From NCBI GenBank assembly GCA_020637365.1, contig JACJWE010000001.1:1-64000 (forward strand): a DNA stretch of 64,000 nucleotides, given 5' to 3'. Shown piece by piece: positions 55,590 to 64,000 of the stretch. Below the pieces are notes generated by a model. The model searched no databases. It was not told the origin of the DNA and worked only from the letters and a program-made list of their open reading frames with translations. Position 1 is the stretch's first letter; the number at the start of each line of letters is the position of its first letter. Source of the stretch: Acidimicrobiia bacterium (GTDB lineage: Bacteria > Actinomycetota > Acidimicrobiia > IMCC26256 > JAGNEX01). A program made the translations under genes and the position numbers.

Positions 55590-56108
55590 ATGACACCCAT
55601 GCGGGTGGTCGCGACACTGATCGTCGCCGCTGCCATCATGGGTTGGGTGGTCGCGATCGGTCGTGGTGATCCCCTTCAAAACGACAAACCGGTTATCGGG
55701 CGCATTGAGGTCCACGTCGTCGGCGTTGCCGACGGGGACACGATCGACGTCGAATTCCGCGGTCACGTATCGACCGTTCGCCTACTCGGCATCGACACAC
55801 CCGAGACGCACCACCCCAACAAGCCAGTGCAATGTTTCGGTCCCGAGGCGAGCGCTTGGACTACCTCCACGCTGATGGGTGCGACCGTCGAACTCGAATT
55901 CGATCAGCAGCGCCGTGATGTGTATGACCGCCTACTGGCATGGGTGTGGCTAGACGGAGAACTTGTCAACACCACGCTGGTAAAACTCGGCTACGCGAGG
56001 CTCTTGCTGATCCCGCCCAACCTGGCTCATGGTCGAGCATTGCTCACGGCTCTCGAATCAGCCCAGGGGCGACAAGCAGGGCTCTGGGCCAGCTGCGAAA
56101 GTCGATGA
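55590..56108 (+). CDS. Secreted or membrane-anchored thermonuclease-like protein
   Basis: 172 residues from ATG 55590. An N-terminal hydrophobic helix ('VVATLIVAAAIMGWVVAIG') precedes the staphylococcal nuclease fold: VADGDTIDVEF, VRLLGIDTPETHHPNK (Arg and Asp) and DVYDRLLAWVW (Glu/Arg). It would degrade nucleic acid outside the cytoplasm. Three bases separate it from the convergent helicase end. Confidence 0.88.
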   Translation: MTPMRVVATLIVAAAIMGWVVAIGRGDPLQNDKPVIGRIEVHVVGVADGDTIDVEFRGHVSTVRLLGIDTPETHHPNKPVQCFGPEASAWTTSTLMGATVELEFDQQRRDVYDRLLAWVWLDGELVNTTLVKLGYARLLLIPPNLAHGRALLTALESAQGRQAGLWASCESR

Positions 56109-56110
56109 GC

Positions 56111-58085
56111 TCACCGCTGCACCGAACCGAGGCAATCGAGCAGTTGCGCCCCGAAGGCTTGTCGTCTCGGGCTGTCATCGGCGAGCACTACCGCGAGCTC
56201 ACGATCGTCTGCGGGTAACTCTTCTGCCAAGCGTTGCAGTGTGCCCGATGGCAGGATCGACTCTTCGGGGAGGTTGAGGATGCGCGCTGTGGTGGTCCGC
56301 CATCGTTTCAACGATCGGGTCGCTTCGATTGTTCGCCGGTCACGGGTCACCGGTCGCGGTTCGCGTTGGGGCGGCAGGGGGACGGCTGGCCGCTCGAGAA
56401 GCGCCAGCGCATCGCATGCAACCGCGATTTGGTCGAGGTACGGGCTGGGTTCGCTGCGGCGCCACTTGTTGGCACGTTTGCGGCGTTTGGCCCAGCTCAG
56501 GTGTAGATCGGTGCGGGCACGGGTCAATGCGACATAACAGAGGTTGCGCTCCTCTTGTGCCGCTCGGACATCGGTGTCGTTGCGCAGGGGAACCAGACCG
56601 TTTTCGAGGCCGGTGATCCACACGTGATCCCATTCGAGCCCTTTGGAACGGTGGAAACTCGTCAGCGTCACCGACTCGCCGACGCGCACGAGGTCTTGTG
56701 ACATGGCAACTCGCAGCGACCCCTCGAGCCCTCTCAGGGTTGCGGTTGGTCCCTCGACCCGAACGAACCACTCGGCGTGATCGAAGACCTCCGCCAAAAC
56801 CGACCGTTCCGCGGCGGAGCCGATCAGCTCTCTCGTCTCGCGCAGGTGATGTTTCAGCGGTACGCGGGGAGCGCTGCGGACCGTGTCGCTGAGCAGAGCG
56901 AGAGCGTCGGTAACAGCGGGATGGTCGAGGAGCATGCGCGGTTCGTGGAGCGGTACTCGGAGTCGGTTGAGCGCTGTCGCTAGAACGTCGCTTTGAGCGT
57001 TGGTGCGGAAGAGGACGGCCATGTCTCGCGCCCGACCCCCTCGTCGAATGGACGCAGCGACTGCTTCAGCGACACCCGATGCTTCGGCCTCGTCATCGGC
57101 GTAGACCGCGATCTGGGGAACGGGCCCCGCCGGGGCATGAGCGGCGGATGCGGGAATGGTGCCCGGCGCCTGGCCGAGCTGCAATCCAGCTGGTGAGTGT
57201 CTCGCCGGGTCGACGACCGCTGCTGCAACGGTCAGCACTTCTCGAGTGGAGCGGTGTGACCGCGACAGAGACACTTGCGTCGCCCCGGGAAACCACGCAT
57301 CAAATCGGGTCAGAAACTCTGGTTCGGCGCCGTTCCAACCAAAGATGGCTTGACCTGGATCGCCCACGACAACGAGTTGTTTTCGGTCTCCTACCCAGGC
57401 CTGTAGGAGGCGCAGCTGGGTGAGGGTGACATCTTGGAACTCGTCGACGTAGAAGGCCCGGAACCTCCAGCGCTGACCCGCCGCGAAGTCCGCGTCGCCG
57501 TTGATCGCTTCGGTGAGACGAATGAGTAGGTCGTCGAAATCGAGCAATCCTCGTTTGCGTTTCTCGAGTTCGTAGCGTTCGTACCATCGAGCGATCTGCC
57601 CGGGGGCGAGTCCTGGACGAGGCTGCGCTTGGGTGCGGTACTCAGAAGGGCTGAGGCAGCGTGCTTTTGCCCACCCGATCTGCTGGCTTGCCGTCCTGAG
57701 AGCTTCTCGCGGTACAAAGTCACCTAAGACGCGTTCTCGTCGTTCGAGAAGCTGCGGCAACTCCCAACGACGGTCGTCGGCCCAGCGCCGTAGTTCGGCT
57801 AACGCGAGGGCGTGGAAGGTGCCGACGGTGGGACCGGTGCCGAGACCCGCTTTCCGGAGCCGGGATCCGAGCTCACCAGCGGCCTTGCGAGTAAAGGTCA
57901 CCGCCAGCACGCGTCCTGGTGCGACCCGACGTTCGTTGACGTCGTGTGCAATGCAGTGGGTGAGGACCCGCGTCTTGCCCGAACCGGCGGGGGGCGATGA
58001 TGACCAGCGGCCGTTGGGTCGTGGTCGCCGCGCGGCGCTGGTCGTCGTCGAGGGGGCCGAGGGATTCCAGATCTATCTTGGGCAC
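56111..58085 (-). CDS. uvrD2: UvrD/PcrA-type DNA helicase, UvrD2-like, one frame slip
   Basis: About 657 residues, GTG 58085 (PKIDLESLGPLDDDQRRAA). The Walker A lies across a slip: shortening the G6 run at 57989-57994 by one restores IIAPAGSGKTRV. Then LAVTFTRKAAGELGSRL (Ia), DEFQDVTLTQL (II), QAIFGWNGAE (III), SLSRSHRS (IV), 'VTLTSFHRSKGLEWDHVW' (V) and VALTRARTDL (VI). The C-terminus (SLKRWRTTTARILNLPEES, then 'LPSGTLQRLAEELP') fits an HRDC-like domain, which is typical of the actinobacterial UvrD2. It acts in repair and recombination. Confidence 0.88.
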
Positions 58086-58427
58086 ACTCGGTGGACCTTC
58101 CGTGAGAGCTCACATATCGCCGACGATCGCTCGGTCGGCTGACCTGGGCGCAACATCGCCGTGATTATGCTCGCCCGATTGGAGCGTTCCCAGCCGTCCG
58201 TTGTGCGGTTTGTCGAGCGGCCACCCGACAGGTGGTGTCGCGCAGCCCATCGGCGTTGGTCACGCGAGGAACGGGTGACTGGGGCCCACCCATAGTACGG
58301 ACAGAGAAGTGGGCATTGTCTGCTTCACGGTCTGATGTGGCCGGTGGGCAACCGGATCGGGGAAAACTTCAGCGCTTCTGGTGAAAGTCAACCTCTGGTT
58401 GAGGGTGAGCGGTCATAATGGGCATCC
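58086..58427. other. Divergent intergenic region, nothing recognised
   Basis: About 340 bases between the helicase start and the metallopeptidase gene. No gene, RNA or clear operator; no LexA box of the GAAC-N4-GTTC type was seen. Confidence 0.4.
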
Positions 58428-58865
58428 ATGAGCGTGCACCCCAAACAGGTCACTCCCGACATGTTGGCTCCCCCAGCCCTCCCGTCGCGAACGGCTGGAA
58501 TCCGCAAAATCTCGCGCCTTCGTTTTGAGGCCCTCGTCGAACAAGCCCTCGACTCGTTGCCCGCGGAAATCGCCTGTCACATGGACAACGTTGTGGTGTT
58601 GGTCGAGGACTGGCCAACCGCCGAACAACAAGAAGGATCGACAGACCTGCTGTTCGGTCTCTACGAAGGGATTGGTCTGCCCGATCGCGACGATGGCTAC
58701 ATCGGTGCCACCCCCGATGTCATCACCATCTTTCGGGAGCCGATCATGGAAGCATGTTTGTCCGAATCCGACCTCAAGCGCGAGATCAAGATCACCGTCA
58801 TCCACGAGATCGGGCATCATTTCGGGATTGACGACCAACGACTCGACCAATTGGGATGGGGATGA
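58428..58865 (+). CDS. Zincin-like metallopeptidase family protein
   Basis: 145 residues from ATG 58428. The zinc-binding HEIGHHFGIDD sits near the C-terminus after 'ITIFREPIMEACLSESDLKREIKITV', the pattern of the minimal MMP (PF06262) family. 'IACHMDNVVVLVEDWP' is the usual N-terminal strand. The natural substrate is unknown. It overlaps the ACT gene by four bases (ATGA) and heads a run of three plus-strand genes. Confidence 0.87.
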   Translation: MSVHPKQVTPDMLAPPALPSRTAGIRKISRLRFEALVEQALDSLPAEIACHMDNVVVLVEDWPTAEQQEGSTDLLFGLYEGIGLPDRDDGYIGATPDVITIFREPIMEACLSESDLKREIKITVIHEIGHHFGIDDQRLDQLGWG

Positions 58866-59422
58866 ACTCAATGAATCCTGAAGCTTCCTATCCTGTCGTC
58901 GTCTGGGCAGGGGGTCCGGACCGCCCCGGCATGATCGCTGTCGTCGCCACCATGTTGTACGAGAAGGGCGCCAATCTCGAGCACTGTGCGATGACGCAAC
59001 TCTCGGGGCATTTCACCATGGTCATGTTGGTGTCATCACCTGTGAACGCAGATGAGCTGGGAGACTACTTGCGAAGCGGCCTCGCTCAGACCCATTTCAC
59101 CGACCTCTCGGTGACGGTGCGGGCACGCCCGCTCGGTTCGGAACGGCCGCTCGATGGTCAACGATGCATGGTCTCGGTCTATGGCAAAGATCGTCCAGGG
59201 ATCGTCGCGGTCATCACCACGCTGCTCGCAGAACAGGGCGTCAACGTCACCGACGCGACGACGTCGGTTCTCGATGCGGGTGAATCGGTCTATGCCCTGC
59301 TGCTCGAAGTTGTGCTGCCGGACGGACTCGATGTCGCTGAACTGGGGCCAGCACTCTCGTCTGCGGCACAAGAGCTCGGGGTTGACGCGTCGATCCGGCC
59401 GATTGCCGTGGACGTCTTCTGA
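58862..59422 (+). CDS. Tandem ACT-domain protein (GcvR-like)
   Basis: 186 residues from ATG 58862, in an ATGA overlap with the preceding gene. Two ACT domains: 'YPVVVWAGGPDRPGMIAVVATMLYEKGANLEHC' and 'MVSVYGKDRPGIVAVITTLLAEQGVNVTDATT'. The D-R-P-G ligand loops are intact in both. Such proteins sense an amino acid; GcvR represses glycine cleavage genes in enterobacteria, but no such genes are here. Confidence 0.82.
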   Translation: MNSMNPEASYPVVVWAGGPDRPGMIAVVATMLYEKGANLEHCAMTQLSGHFTMVMLVSSPVNADELGDYLRSGLAQTHFTDLSVTVRARPLGSERPLDGQRCMVSVYGKDRPGIVAVITTLLAEQGVNVTDATTSVLDAGESVYALLLEVVLPDGLDVAELGPALSSAAQELGVDASIRPIAVDVF

Positions 59423-59428
59423 CCTGCC

Positions 59429-59932
59429 ATGGCCGTCCTTCCCGTTCGACTCCTCCCGGATCCCGTTCTCAAAGCGCCAACGCAACCCTTTGACACCATC
59501 GACGATGATGCTCGGTCCGTCGGGGCTGATCTGCTCGATACGATGAGCGACGCGTCGCACAGCGTGGGCATTGCGGCCCCGCAGATCGGCGTGTCGGCGC
59601 GAGCATTCGCCGTCGACGTGAGCGGCCATTCCAAGGCCGACTCGTGTCACGGCGCGTTCGTGCTGTTCAACCCGGTGCTGATTCTTGCTACCAACTACGT
59701 CGTGGGGCGCGAGGGGTGCATGAGTGTGCCCGATCTGACCGGCAACGTCGCACGGGCCACCGAGGTCGTCGTACAAGGGCTCGATATGGATGGCAGGCTG
59801 CGGACCATCGAGGCGAACGCTTTCGAAGCGCGTGCCCTGCTCCACGAACTCGACCATGTGGACGGTCTGCTGTTTCTGGATAGGGTCGAGTCGCTGTCGA
59901 CCGACGTATTCAGACGTCGTCGCTACCGTTAG
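59429..59932 (+). CDS. def: Peptide deformylase
   Basis: 167 residues from ATG 59429. Motif 1 is GIAAPQIG, motif 2 is EGCMSVP (metal Cys), motif 3 is LHELDHVDG (two metal His and catalytic Glu). The usual Gln before HE is Leu here. It removes the formyl group from new proteins. It lies six bases after the ACT gene and probably shares its transcript. Confidence 0.9.
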   Translation: MAVLPVRLLPDPVLKAPTQPFDTIDDDARSVGADLLDTMSDASHSVGIAAPQIGVSARAFAVDVSGHSKADSCHGAFVLFNPVLILATNYVVGREGCMSVPDLTGNVARATEVVVQGLDMDGRLRTIEANAFEARALLHELDHVDGLLFLDRVESLSTDVFRRRRYR

Positions 59933-60017
59933 CCCCGCCCCCGGTTGGGCAGGTCATCCACGCCGCTCTGGAGTGCCCCACGTCGCTGTCGCTCGGCTCG
60001 GGTCATGCCTCGGGCCC

Positions 60018-60533
60018 TCAGCGCAGATACCGGTCGGGTGCCGGCAGGGTGGCGTAGCTGTGGAAGTTGATGTCGACGGGATTGGCTCGGGCTCGGAGGT
60101 TGTCGCATGTCGCCCGATCGCTGAACTGAGCACAGCTCTCGGCGTACGCGACCGCATGGAGCCATAGTTCGGCGCTGAGATCGGGTAGCCAACTCCATAC
60201 GTCGGCTTCGGAACCACCCGGGATCGTGCCGTAGCAGCTTGCGAGTCGGGCAGCGACGTAACCGGGTGCGAATCGCGTCAGGAATCGGCCCAGTTTGGTC
60301 AGGGTCACCGACAGATATGTTCCGTCCGCTCGAAGCGCTCCAAACAGCCCCTCAGAACACTGCAGATCTGTCGGCAGGCGCGCTGGTGACGGACCTGCGG
60401 AAATCTCGGTTGGGCCTGCCACCAGAGAGGCGGACTGAGTCGGTAGCGATGCGGTCGCCGCCGCCGGTACGGGATGCACCGCTAGCACCGTCAGGCAACA
60501 GGCAACGAGGCTGATAATCGTCAGGGTCACCAA
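60018..60533 (-). CDS. Hypothetical secreted protein
   Basis: 171 residues. The N-terminus 'VTLTIISLVACCLTVLAVHPVPAAATA' is a signal peptide with likely cleavage after AAA or ATA. The mature protein has four or more Cys (LQCSEGLFG, SCYGTIPG, SCAQFSDRATC), suggesting disulphides. No family recognised. The start could lie upstream of 60533. Confidence 0.55.
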   Translation of the reverse strand: MVTLTIISLVACCLTVLAVHPVPAAATASLPTQSASLVAGPTEISAGPSPARLPTDLQCSEGLFGALRADGTYLSVTLTKLGRFLTRFAPGYVAARLASCYGTIPGGSEADVWSWLPDLSAELWLHAVAYAESCAQFSDRATCDNLRARANPVDINFHSYATLPAPDRYLR

Positions 60534-60633
60534 CTGGGCGCGAGGACGAGGCCTATCAGCAGTTGCGACTGAGGCGGCTGTCGAGGCGGAGAGGACGTTG
60601 CGACTGGGTTGGCGGTTGAGATCGTCGTGGCGT

Positions 60634-61533
60634 TCAAAAGTGCCATGGGAATCCTGAGAAGTCTTTGGGTCGCTTCTCTAGAAACGCGTCGCGACCCTCC
60701 TGGGCCTCATCGGTCATATACGCCAAACGGGTGGCTTCGCCAGCGAAAAGTTGCTGTCCGACCAGACCGTCGTCGATCAGATTGAACGCAAACTTGAGCA
60801 TGCGCTGTGCCGTCGGCGACTTTGCGTTTACCTCGGCGGCCCACTCCAGAGCGACCCGTTCGAGGTCCGCATGATCGACGACGGCGTTGACCATCCCCAT
60901 GTCGAAGGCCTCTGCCGCTGAGTAGTCGCGGCCGAGGAAGAAGATCTCGCGGGCGCGTTTCTGGCCGACCTGACGAGCCAGGTACGCCGAGCCAAATCCC
61001 CCGTCGAAGCTGGCAACATCGGCGTCGGTCTGCTTGAAGACCGCGTGTTCGGCCGATGCGAGGGTCATATCGCAGACCACGTGTAGGGAATGTCCGCCGC
61101 CGACCGCCCAGCCCGGGACGACAGCGATAACCACCTTGGGCATGAAGCGGATCATCCGCTGGCATTCGAGGATGTGAAGACGCCCGGTCTTTGCCGGGTC
61201 TATGGTCGATGAGTCCTCACCGTCGGCATACCTATAACCATCACGGCCGCGGATTCGCTGGTCGCCACCCGAACAGAACGCCCACCCACCATCTTTGGGT
61301 GATGGGCCATTTCCGGTCAGCAACACACATCCGACATCGGGTGTTTGACGTGCGTCGTCCAGGGCCCGGTACAACTCGTCGACGGTACGCGGACGAAACG
61401 CATTTCTGACCTCTGGCCGATTAAAGGCGATGCGCACCGTACCCTGATCGACTGCACGGTGGTAGGTGATGTCATCGAAATCGAATCCTTCGACGACCTT
61501 CCACCGGCTGGGGTCAAACAATGTAGAAATCAC
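60634..61533 (-). CDS. menB: 1,4-dihydroxy-2-naphthoyl-CoA synthase
   Basis: 299 residues of the crotonase fold. Start GTG 61533 (MISTLFDPSRWKVVEGFDF) is chosen because GGAGA precedes it by five bases and relatives start this way; ATG 61554 is the alternative. Diagnostic MenB strands: 'TVRIAFNRPEVRNAFRPRTVDEL', 'GNGPSPKDGGWAFCSGGDQRIRG' and 'GWAVGGGHSLHVVCDMTLAS', plus SFDGGFGSAYLARQVGQ. It makes the naphthoate ring of menaquinone, so the cell probably respires with menaquinone. No other men gene is adjacent. Confidence 0.95.
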   Translation of the reverse strand: MISTLFDPSRWKVVEGFDFDDITYHRAVDQGTVRIAFNRPEVRNAFRPRTVDELYRALDDARQTPDVGCVLLTGNGPSPKDGGWAFCSGGDQRIRGRDGYRYADGEDSSTIDPAKTGRLHILECQRMIRFMPKVVIAVVPGWAVGGGHSLHVVCDMTLASAEHAVFKQTDADVASFDGGFGSAYLARQVGQKRAREIFFLGRDYSAAEAFDMGMVNAVVDHADLERVALEWAAEVNAKSPTAQRMLKFAFNLIDDGLVGQQLFAGEATRLAYMTDEAQEGRDAFLEKRPKDFSGFPWHF

Positions 61534-61721
61534 AAGCGTCTCCAGGTCGAACATCGGGCCTTGTATCGGCGGTTTGAATGGCTGTCGTCAGCACGAACAT
61601 GCGCTGGAAAGGTCACCGATGTTTGCATGTCGACAGAGGTCGAAAAAGTTCGGCGGACGTCGCCGCCCAGCGAGGTCCAACTCCAAAGAGCGTCGCCGCC
61701 GGATGAGATTAGGATGCCGAC

Positions 61722-62330
61722 ATGTTTCCTAGGCATCTGTTGAACGACGGTGAAGAAGTGTTCGTCGAGATGAACCCCCACTGGTGGTACTTCTCGCGGC
61801 AGGTCTTGTCACTCGTCCCCTTGATCACCCTGTTTGTATTCGCGGCACTCATCAACAAGAGCTGGGCTTACTACCTCTGGGCGGCGATCGCTGTGCTCTG
61901 GTTCGTCTGGGCGCTACGTCAGTACTTCATGTGGCGCAGCACAACCTTTGTGGTCACGAGTGATCGCCTCGTGAGCCGAAACGGTTTGTTGTCCAAGAAG
62001 TCGATGGACATCCCGCTCGAATCGATCAACTCGATCAATGTGCACCAGACCCTGGGGGAACGCCTTCTCAGCGCGGGTGACCTCGTCGTCGAATCAGCGG
62101 CTCAGGACGGAAAACAGAAATTCAGCAACATTTCCGAACCCGAACAGGTTGCCCAAGAAATCAACCGTCAGCGTGAACTCAACCAGCGACGCGCCAATAC
62201 CCCGATGCATCAGGGACAAGGGCACTCAATCCCGGCGCAGCTCGAGGCCCTGGTTCGTCTGCATGAAAAAGGGCGGATCTCCGACGAGGAATACAACGAA
62301 AAGCGCCAAAAACTTCTTGACCAGATGTAG
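61722..62330 (+). CDS. Membrane protein with bPH2 and SHOCT domains
   Basis: 202 residues. Two helices (about residues 27-45 and 50-70) are followed by a PH-like domain: 'RSTTFVVTSDRLVSRNGLLSKKSMDIPLESINSINVHQT'. The C-terminal 33 residues (IPAQLEALVRLHEKGRISDEEYNEKRQKLL) are a SHOCT motif. A common actinobacterial design whose role is unknown, perhaps in membrane anchoring or oligomerisation. Monocistronic. Confidence 0.88.
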   Translation: MFPRHLLNDGEEVFVEMNPHWWYFSRQVLSLVPLITLFVFAALINKSWAYYLWAAIAVLWFVWALRQYFMWRSTTFVVTSDRLVSRNGLLSKKSMDIPLESINSINVHQTLGERLLSAGDLVVESAAQDGKQKFSNISEPEQVAQEINRQRELNQRRANTPMHQGQGHSIPAQLEALVRLHEKGRISDEEYNEKRQKLLDQM

Positions 62331-62360
62331 CCGTGAGCTCTGTCCGACGAGTGCCTGGAG

Positions 62361-63662
62361 CTACGTGCGGGGCTTCATCGGGTCAAAGGGCCTTGCGCCG
62401 TCAGCGGGGAGTACCGGCCAGATCTTGGCCATCCGTCCATGCGTGCCCTCATAGCCGGCAACGGCACCGAGCGTGATCGACTGGACCTGTGACATCCCAC
62501 CCTCGATCAGCGCCAAGACTGCACCACCAAACCCTGCGCCGGTGATGCGCGCGGCGAGTGCCCCATTGGAGAGCAAACGGGCGACCAGATCGTCGAGCTC
62601 TGGTGTCGACACGTCAAAGTCATCGCGGAGGGATTCATGGGATGCCTGCATCAACGCGGCGAGGCGCATGACATTGCCGGTCTCGAGTGCATCTGCTGCG
62701 CTTGCGACCCGCGCATTCTCAGAGACGACGTGTCGCGCGAACGGGTCATCGGCGGCGGTTTCGGTTGTCGCATCGCGCAGCGACTCGACACCTAGACGCT
62801 CTGCCGCACGTGCGCACTGTTCGGCTCGCAACGCGTATTCGGAGTGTTCCAAGTTGTGTGGAACGCCGGAGTCGATGAGCGCAAAGCTCAAGCCGCTCGG
62901 GATGGCGATGGGGCGTGACTGCTCGCTACGGCAATCGAGTAACAGGGCGTAGCCGTCCATACCGTAGGTGATGGCGTACGGGTCAAGAATGCCGACGGGC
63001 AAGCCCCGGGCTCGACGTTCGGCGTCTCGCGCGATGTGAGCGATGTCGATCTTGGCGAGTTCGGCACCGAACGCGTCGGCCATGGCAAGTGTGATGGCGA
63101 CCGAAAAGGCTGCCGATGATGAAAGGCCTGATCCGATAGGGATTTCCGATGAGCAGATGAGGTCAACGCCGCCGACGTGACCCCGCGAGGAAAGCTCATC
63201 CATCACGCCTTGGGCGAGGCTCCACCACTCTCCGGTCGACGTTGCTCGGTCGTCGCGGGGGTCGCCGGACGCTGTGCGCAGGATTGCGGGGGGAGGTGCA
63301 GCGTTGTTGGACGTGTCCGGGATGGTGCCAGGGGTGTCAGGTCCGTCCGCATCGTGTGCATAGGCGTTGTCGTCTCGCCTCCCAACGGCGTCGATCGTGC
63401 GGATTCGGACCCGCTGGTCATGCCGAGCGCGATACGCCACGATGCAGTCGTGGTCGAGGGTTGTCGGCAGACAAAGCCCCTGGTTGTAGTCGGTGTGGTC
63501 CCCGATGATGTTGACCCGGCCTGGCGCTCGCATCCACTTGATGAACGTATGCGGATCGGCTTCGGTCAGGGCCGGTTGGTCCGGCCCGAACGCGTTCAGC
63601 CCCTCTTGCATCACAACGGTGCGGATCCGAACGGTCGCCGGTGAACTTGGGCCAGTACGCAT
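62361..63662 (-). CDS. galK: Galactokinase
   Basis: 433 residues from ATG 63662 after AGAGG. GHMP motifs: 'MRAPGRVNIIGDHTDYNQG' (substrate; D replaces the usual E), 'IPIGSGLSSSAAFSVAIT' (ATP) and 'ARITGAGFGGAVLALIEGG'. A Pro/Thr-rich insert of about 45 residues (95-140) lengthens the N-terminal lobe. It phosphorylates galactose at C1 in the Leloir pathway. No galT or galE was recognised; the gene upstream is cut by the window edge. Confidence 0.93.
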   Translation of the reverse strand: MRTGPSSPATVRIRTVVMQEGLNAFGPDQPALTEADPHTFIKWMRAPGRVNIIGDHTDYNQGLCLPTTLDHDCIVAYRARHDQRVRIRTIDAVGRRDDNAYAHDADGPDTPGTIPDTSNNAAPPPAILRTASGDPRDDRATSTGEWWSLAQGVMDELSSRGHVGGVDLICSSEIPIGSGLSSSAAFSVAITLAMADAFGAELAKIDIAHIARDAERRARGLPVGILDPYAITYGMDGYALLLDCRSEQSRPIAIPSGLSFALIDSGVPHNLEHSEYALRAEQCARAAERLGVESLRDATTETAADDPFARHVVSENARVASAADALETGNVMRLAALMQASHESLRDDFDVSTPELDDLVARLLSNGALAARITGAGFGGAVLALIEGGMSQVQSITLGAVAGYEGTHGRMAKIWPVLPADGARPFDPMKPRT

Positions 63663-63841
63663 ACCTACCTCTTCTCATGTGGTTGTCGTCTGTATCTGGC
63701 CTCGGACACGTTGCATACGGGGTCGCGGTCAGTCGTTTTCGCGGAGCCTGCCCGCGGGGCTCCCGACAGTAGCAGGATGCCCAAAAAGTCGAGATGGCTG
63801 GTGTGAGAGGCGCGGTGTGGTCAGAAAGGAACGAGCGTCGA

Positions 63842-64000
63842 TCAGGAACCCTGTTTCGCCCCGTCCTGTTCGGTCGTGCCCTGTTCGGTCCTGCCCTGTT
63901 CGGTCCTGCCCTGTTCGGTCCTGCCCTGTTCGGTCCTGCCCTGTTCGGTCCTGCGCAGTGCCGCCGCGGCATCGTCGGGGCGCACCGGGTTGATCAGGAT
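63842..64000 (-). CDS. C-terminal end of an unidentified gene (5' part outside window)
   Basis: 53 codons read in from the right edge without a stop until TGA at 63844-63842. The first part is ILINPVRPDDAAALR, the rest is a tandem of RTEQG (five copies), a TTEQD variant and GAKQGS. The frame is supported by being open through a 15-base repeat. Function unknown; the first 16 residues could belong to a helical enzyme. It would be transcribed toward galK. Confidence 0.6.
   Translation of the reverse strand: MLINPVRPDDAAAALRRTEQGRTEQGRTEQGRTEQGRTEQGTTEQDGAKQGS
63863..63952 (-). repeat. 15-bp tandem repeat encoding RTEQG
   Basis: Five perfect copies of GCCCTGTTCGGTCCT (63878-63952) and one variant copy (63863-63877). 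The unit is five codons long, so copy-number change would keep the frame of the minus-strand gene. In the other direction the same DNA reads a Cys/Arg-rich peptide, which I consider a shadow. Confidence 0.9.

Noticed and set aside
63863..63952. Possible CRISPR array
   Set aside because: The units are contiguous 15-mers with no spacers and encode an in-frame peptide.
63493..63993. Plus-strand frame with a repeated CPVRS peptide
   Set aside because: It is the reverse reading of the RTEQG array and of the galK start; the minus-strand frame explains the DNA better.
1..64000. tRNA or rRNA genes and prophage modules
   Set aside because: I looked for T-loop-like GTTCGA contexts, rRNA stretches and phage structural motifs and saw none; a covariance search would be decisive.

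Overview
The window looks like chromosomal DNA of a high-GC actinobacterium, plausibly an acidimicrobial lineage. This rests on a DUF222/HNH (13E12-type) gene, an F420-type nitroreductase (Ddn family), a MenB menaquinone enzyme, VapBC modules that look leaderless, a CsoR/CopZ/CopA copper operon, and split B12 mutase genes with a MeaB chaperone. No rRNA, tRNA, CRISPR array or prophage was recognised. The genus cannot be fixed from sequence reading alone.

Layout. 1-1240: IS3 element, cut by the window edge. 1326-6088: AspBHI/Mrr-type restriction enzyme, exonuclease III, a DUF1003 membrane protein, an SDR oxidoreductase and a YceI-like gene. 6508-8334: HNH gene behind a promoter with a LexA box. 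8331-9720: MeaB and a B12-binding subunit. 10024-15367: a very large secreted protein with a sorting-signal tail. 17281-18919: mutase large subunit with isobutyryl-CoA-mutase-like pocket residues. 19482-23636: three PIN-toxin modules mixed with lipoproteins and a protease remnant. 24165-28836: DUF1330, then csoR, copA, a small membrane gene and copZ behind a CsoR operator, then DUF488. 29644-33780: an ECF sigma factor, a membrane PASTA protein and a paralogous PASTA lipoprotein. 33999-35044: Ddn-like and PNPOx-like flavin enzymes. 35195-41021: tightly overlapping six-gene operon for a molybdopterin/Fe-S/Rieske electron-transfer complex with a TDT transporter, followed by a RIC di-iron protein and a [3Fe-4S] ferredoxin. 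42612-46861: PASTA lipoprotein, pirin, acyl-CoA ligase, thioesterase. 47104-51747: glutamate synthase large subunit. 52614-64000: CMD protein, membrane pyrophosphatase, nuclease, UvrD2-like helicase, metallopeptidase, ACT protein, peptide deformylase, MenB, a PH/SHOCT membrane protein, galactokinase and a truncated gene with a pentapeptide repeat.

A dominant technical signal is that many conserved genes are broken by one-base frame slips. In nearly every case I worked through, adding or removing one base of a short homopolymer restores the family sequence (meaB, mutase, copA, uvrD2, hppA, thioesterase, the giant surface protein). I therefore read most of these genes as intact in the organism and treat the breaks as probable sequencing or assembly errors. 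Exceptions that may be real relics are the trypsin-like fragment, the third PIN gene and possibly YceI.

The most interesting candidates are the sigma factor linked to PASTA-domain envelope proteins that share an unrecognised ectodomain, the Mo/Fe-S/Rieske operon of unknown substrate, and the LexA box set inside the HNH promoter.
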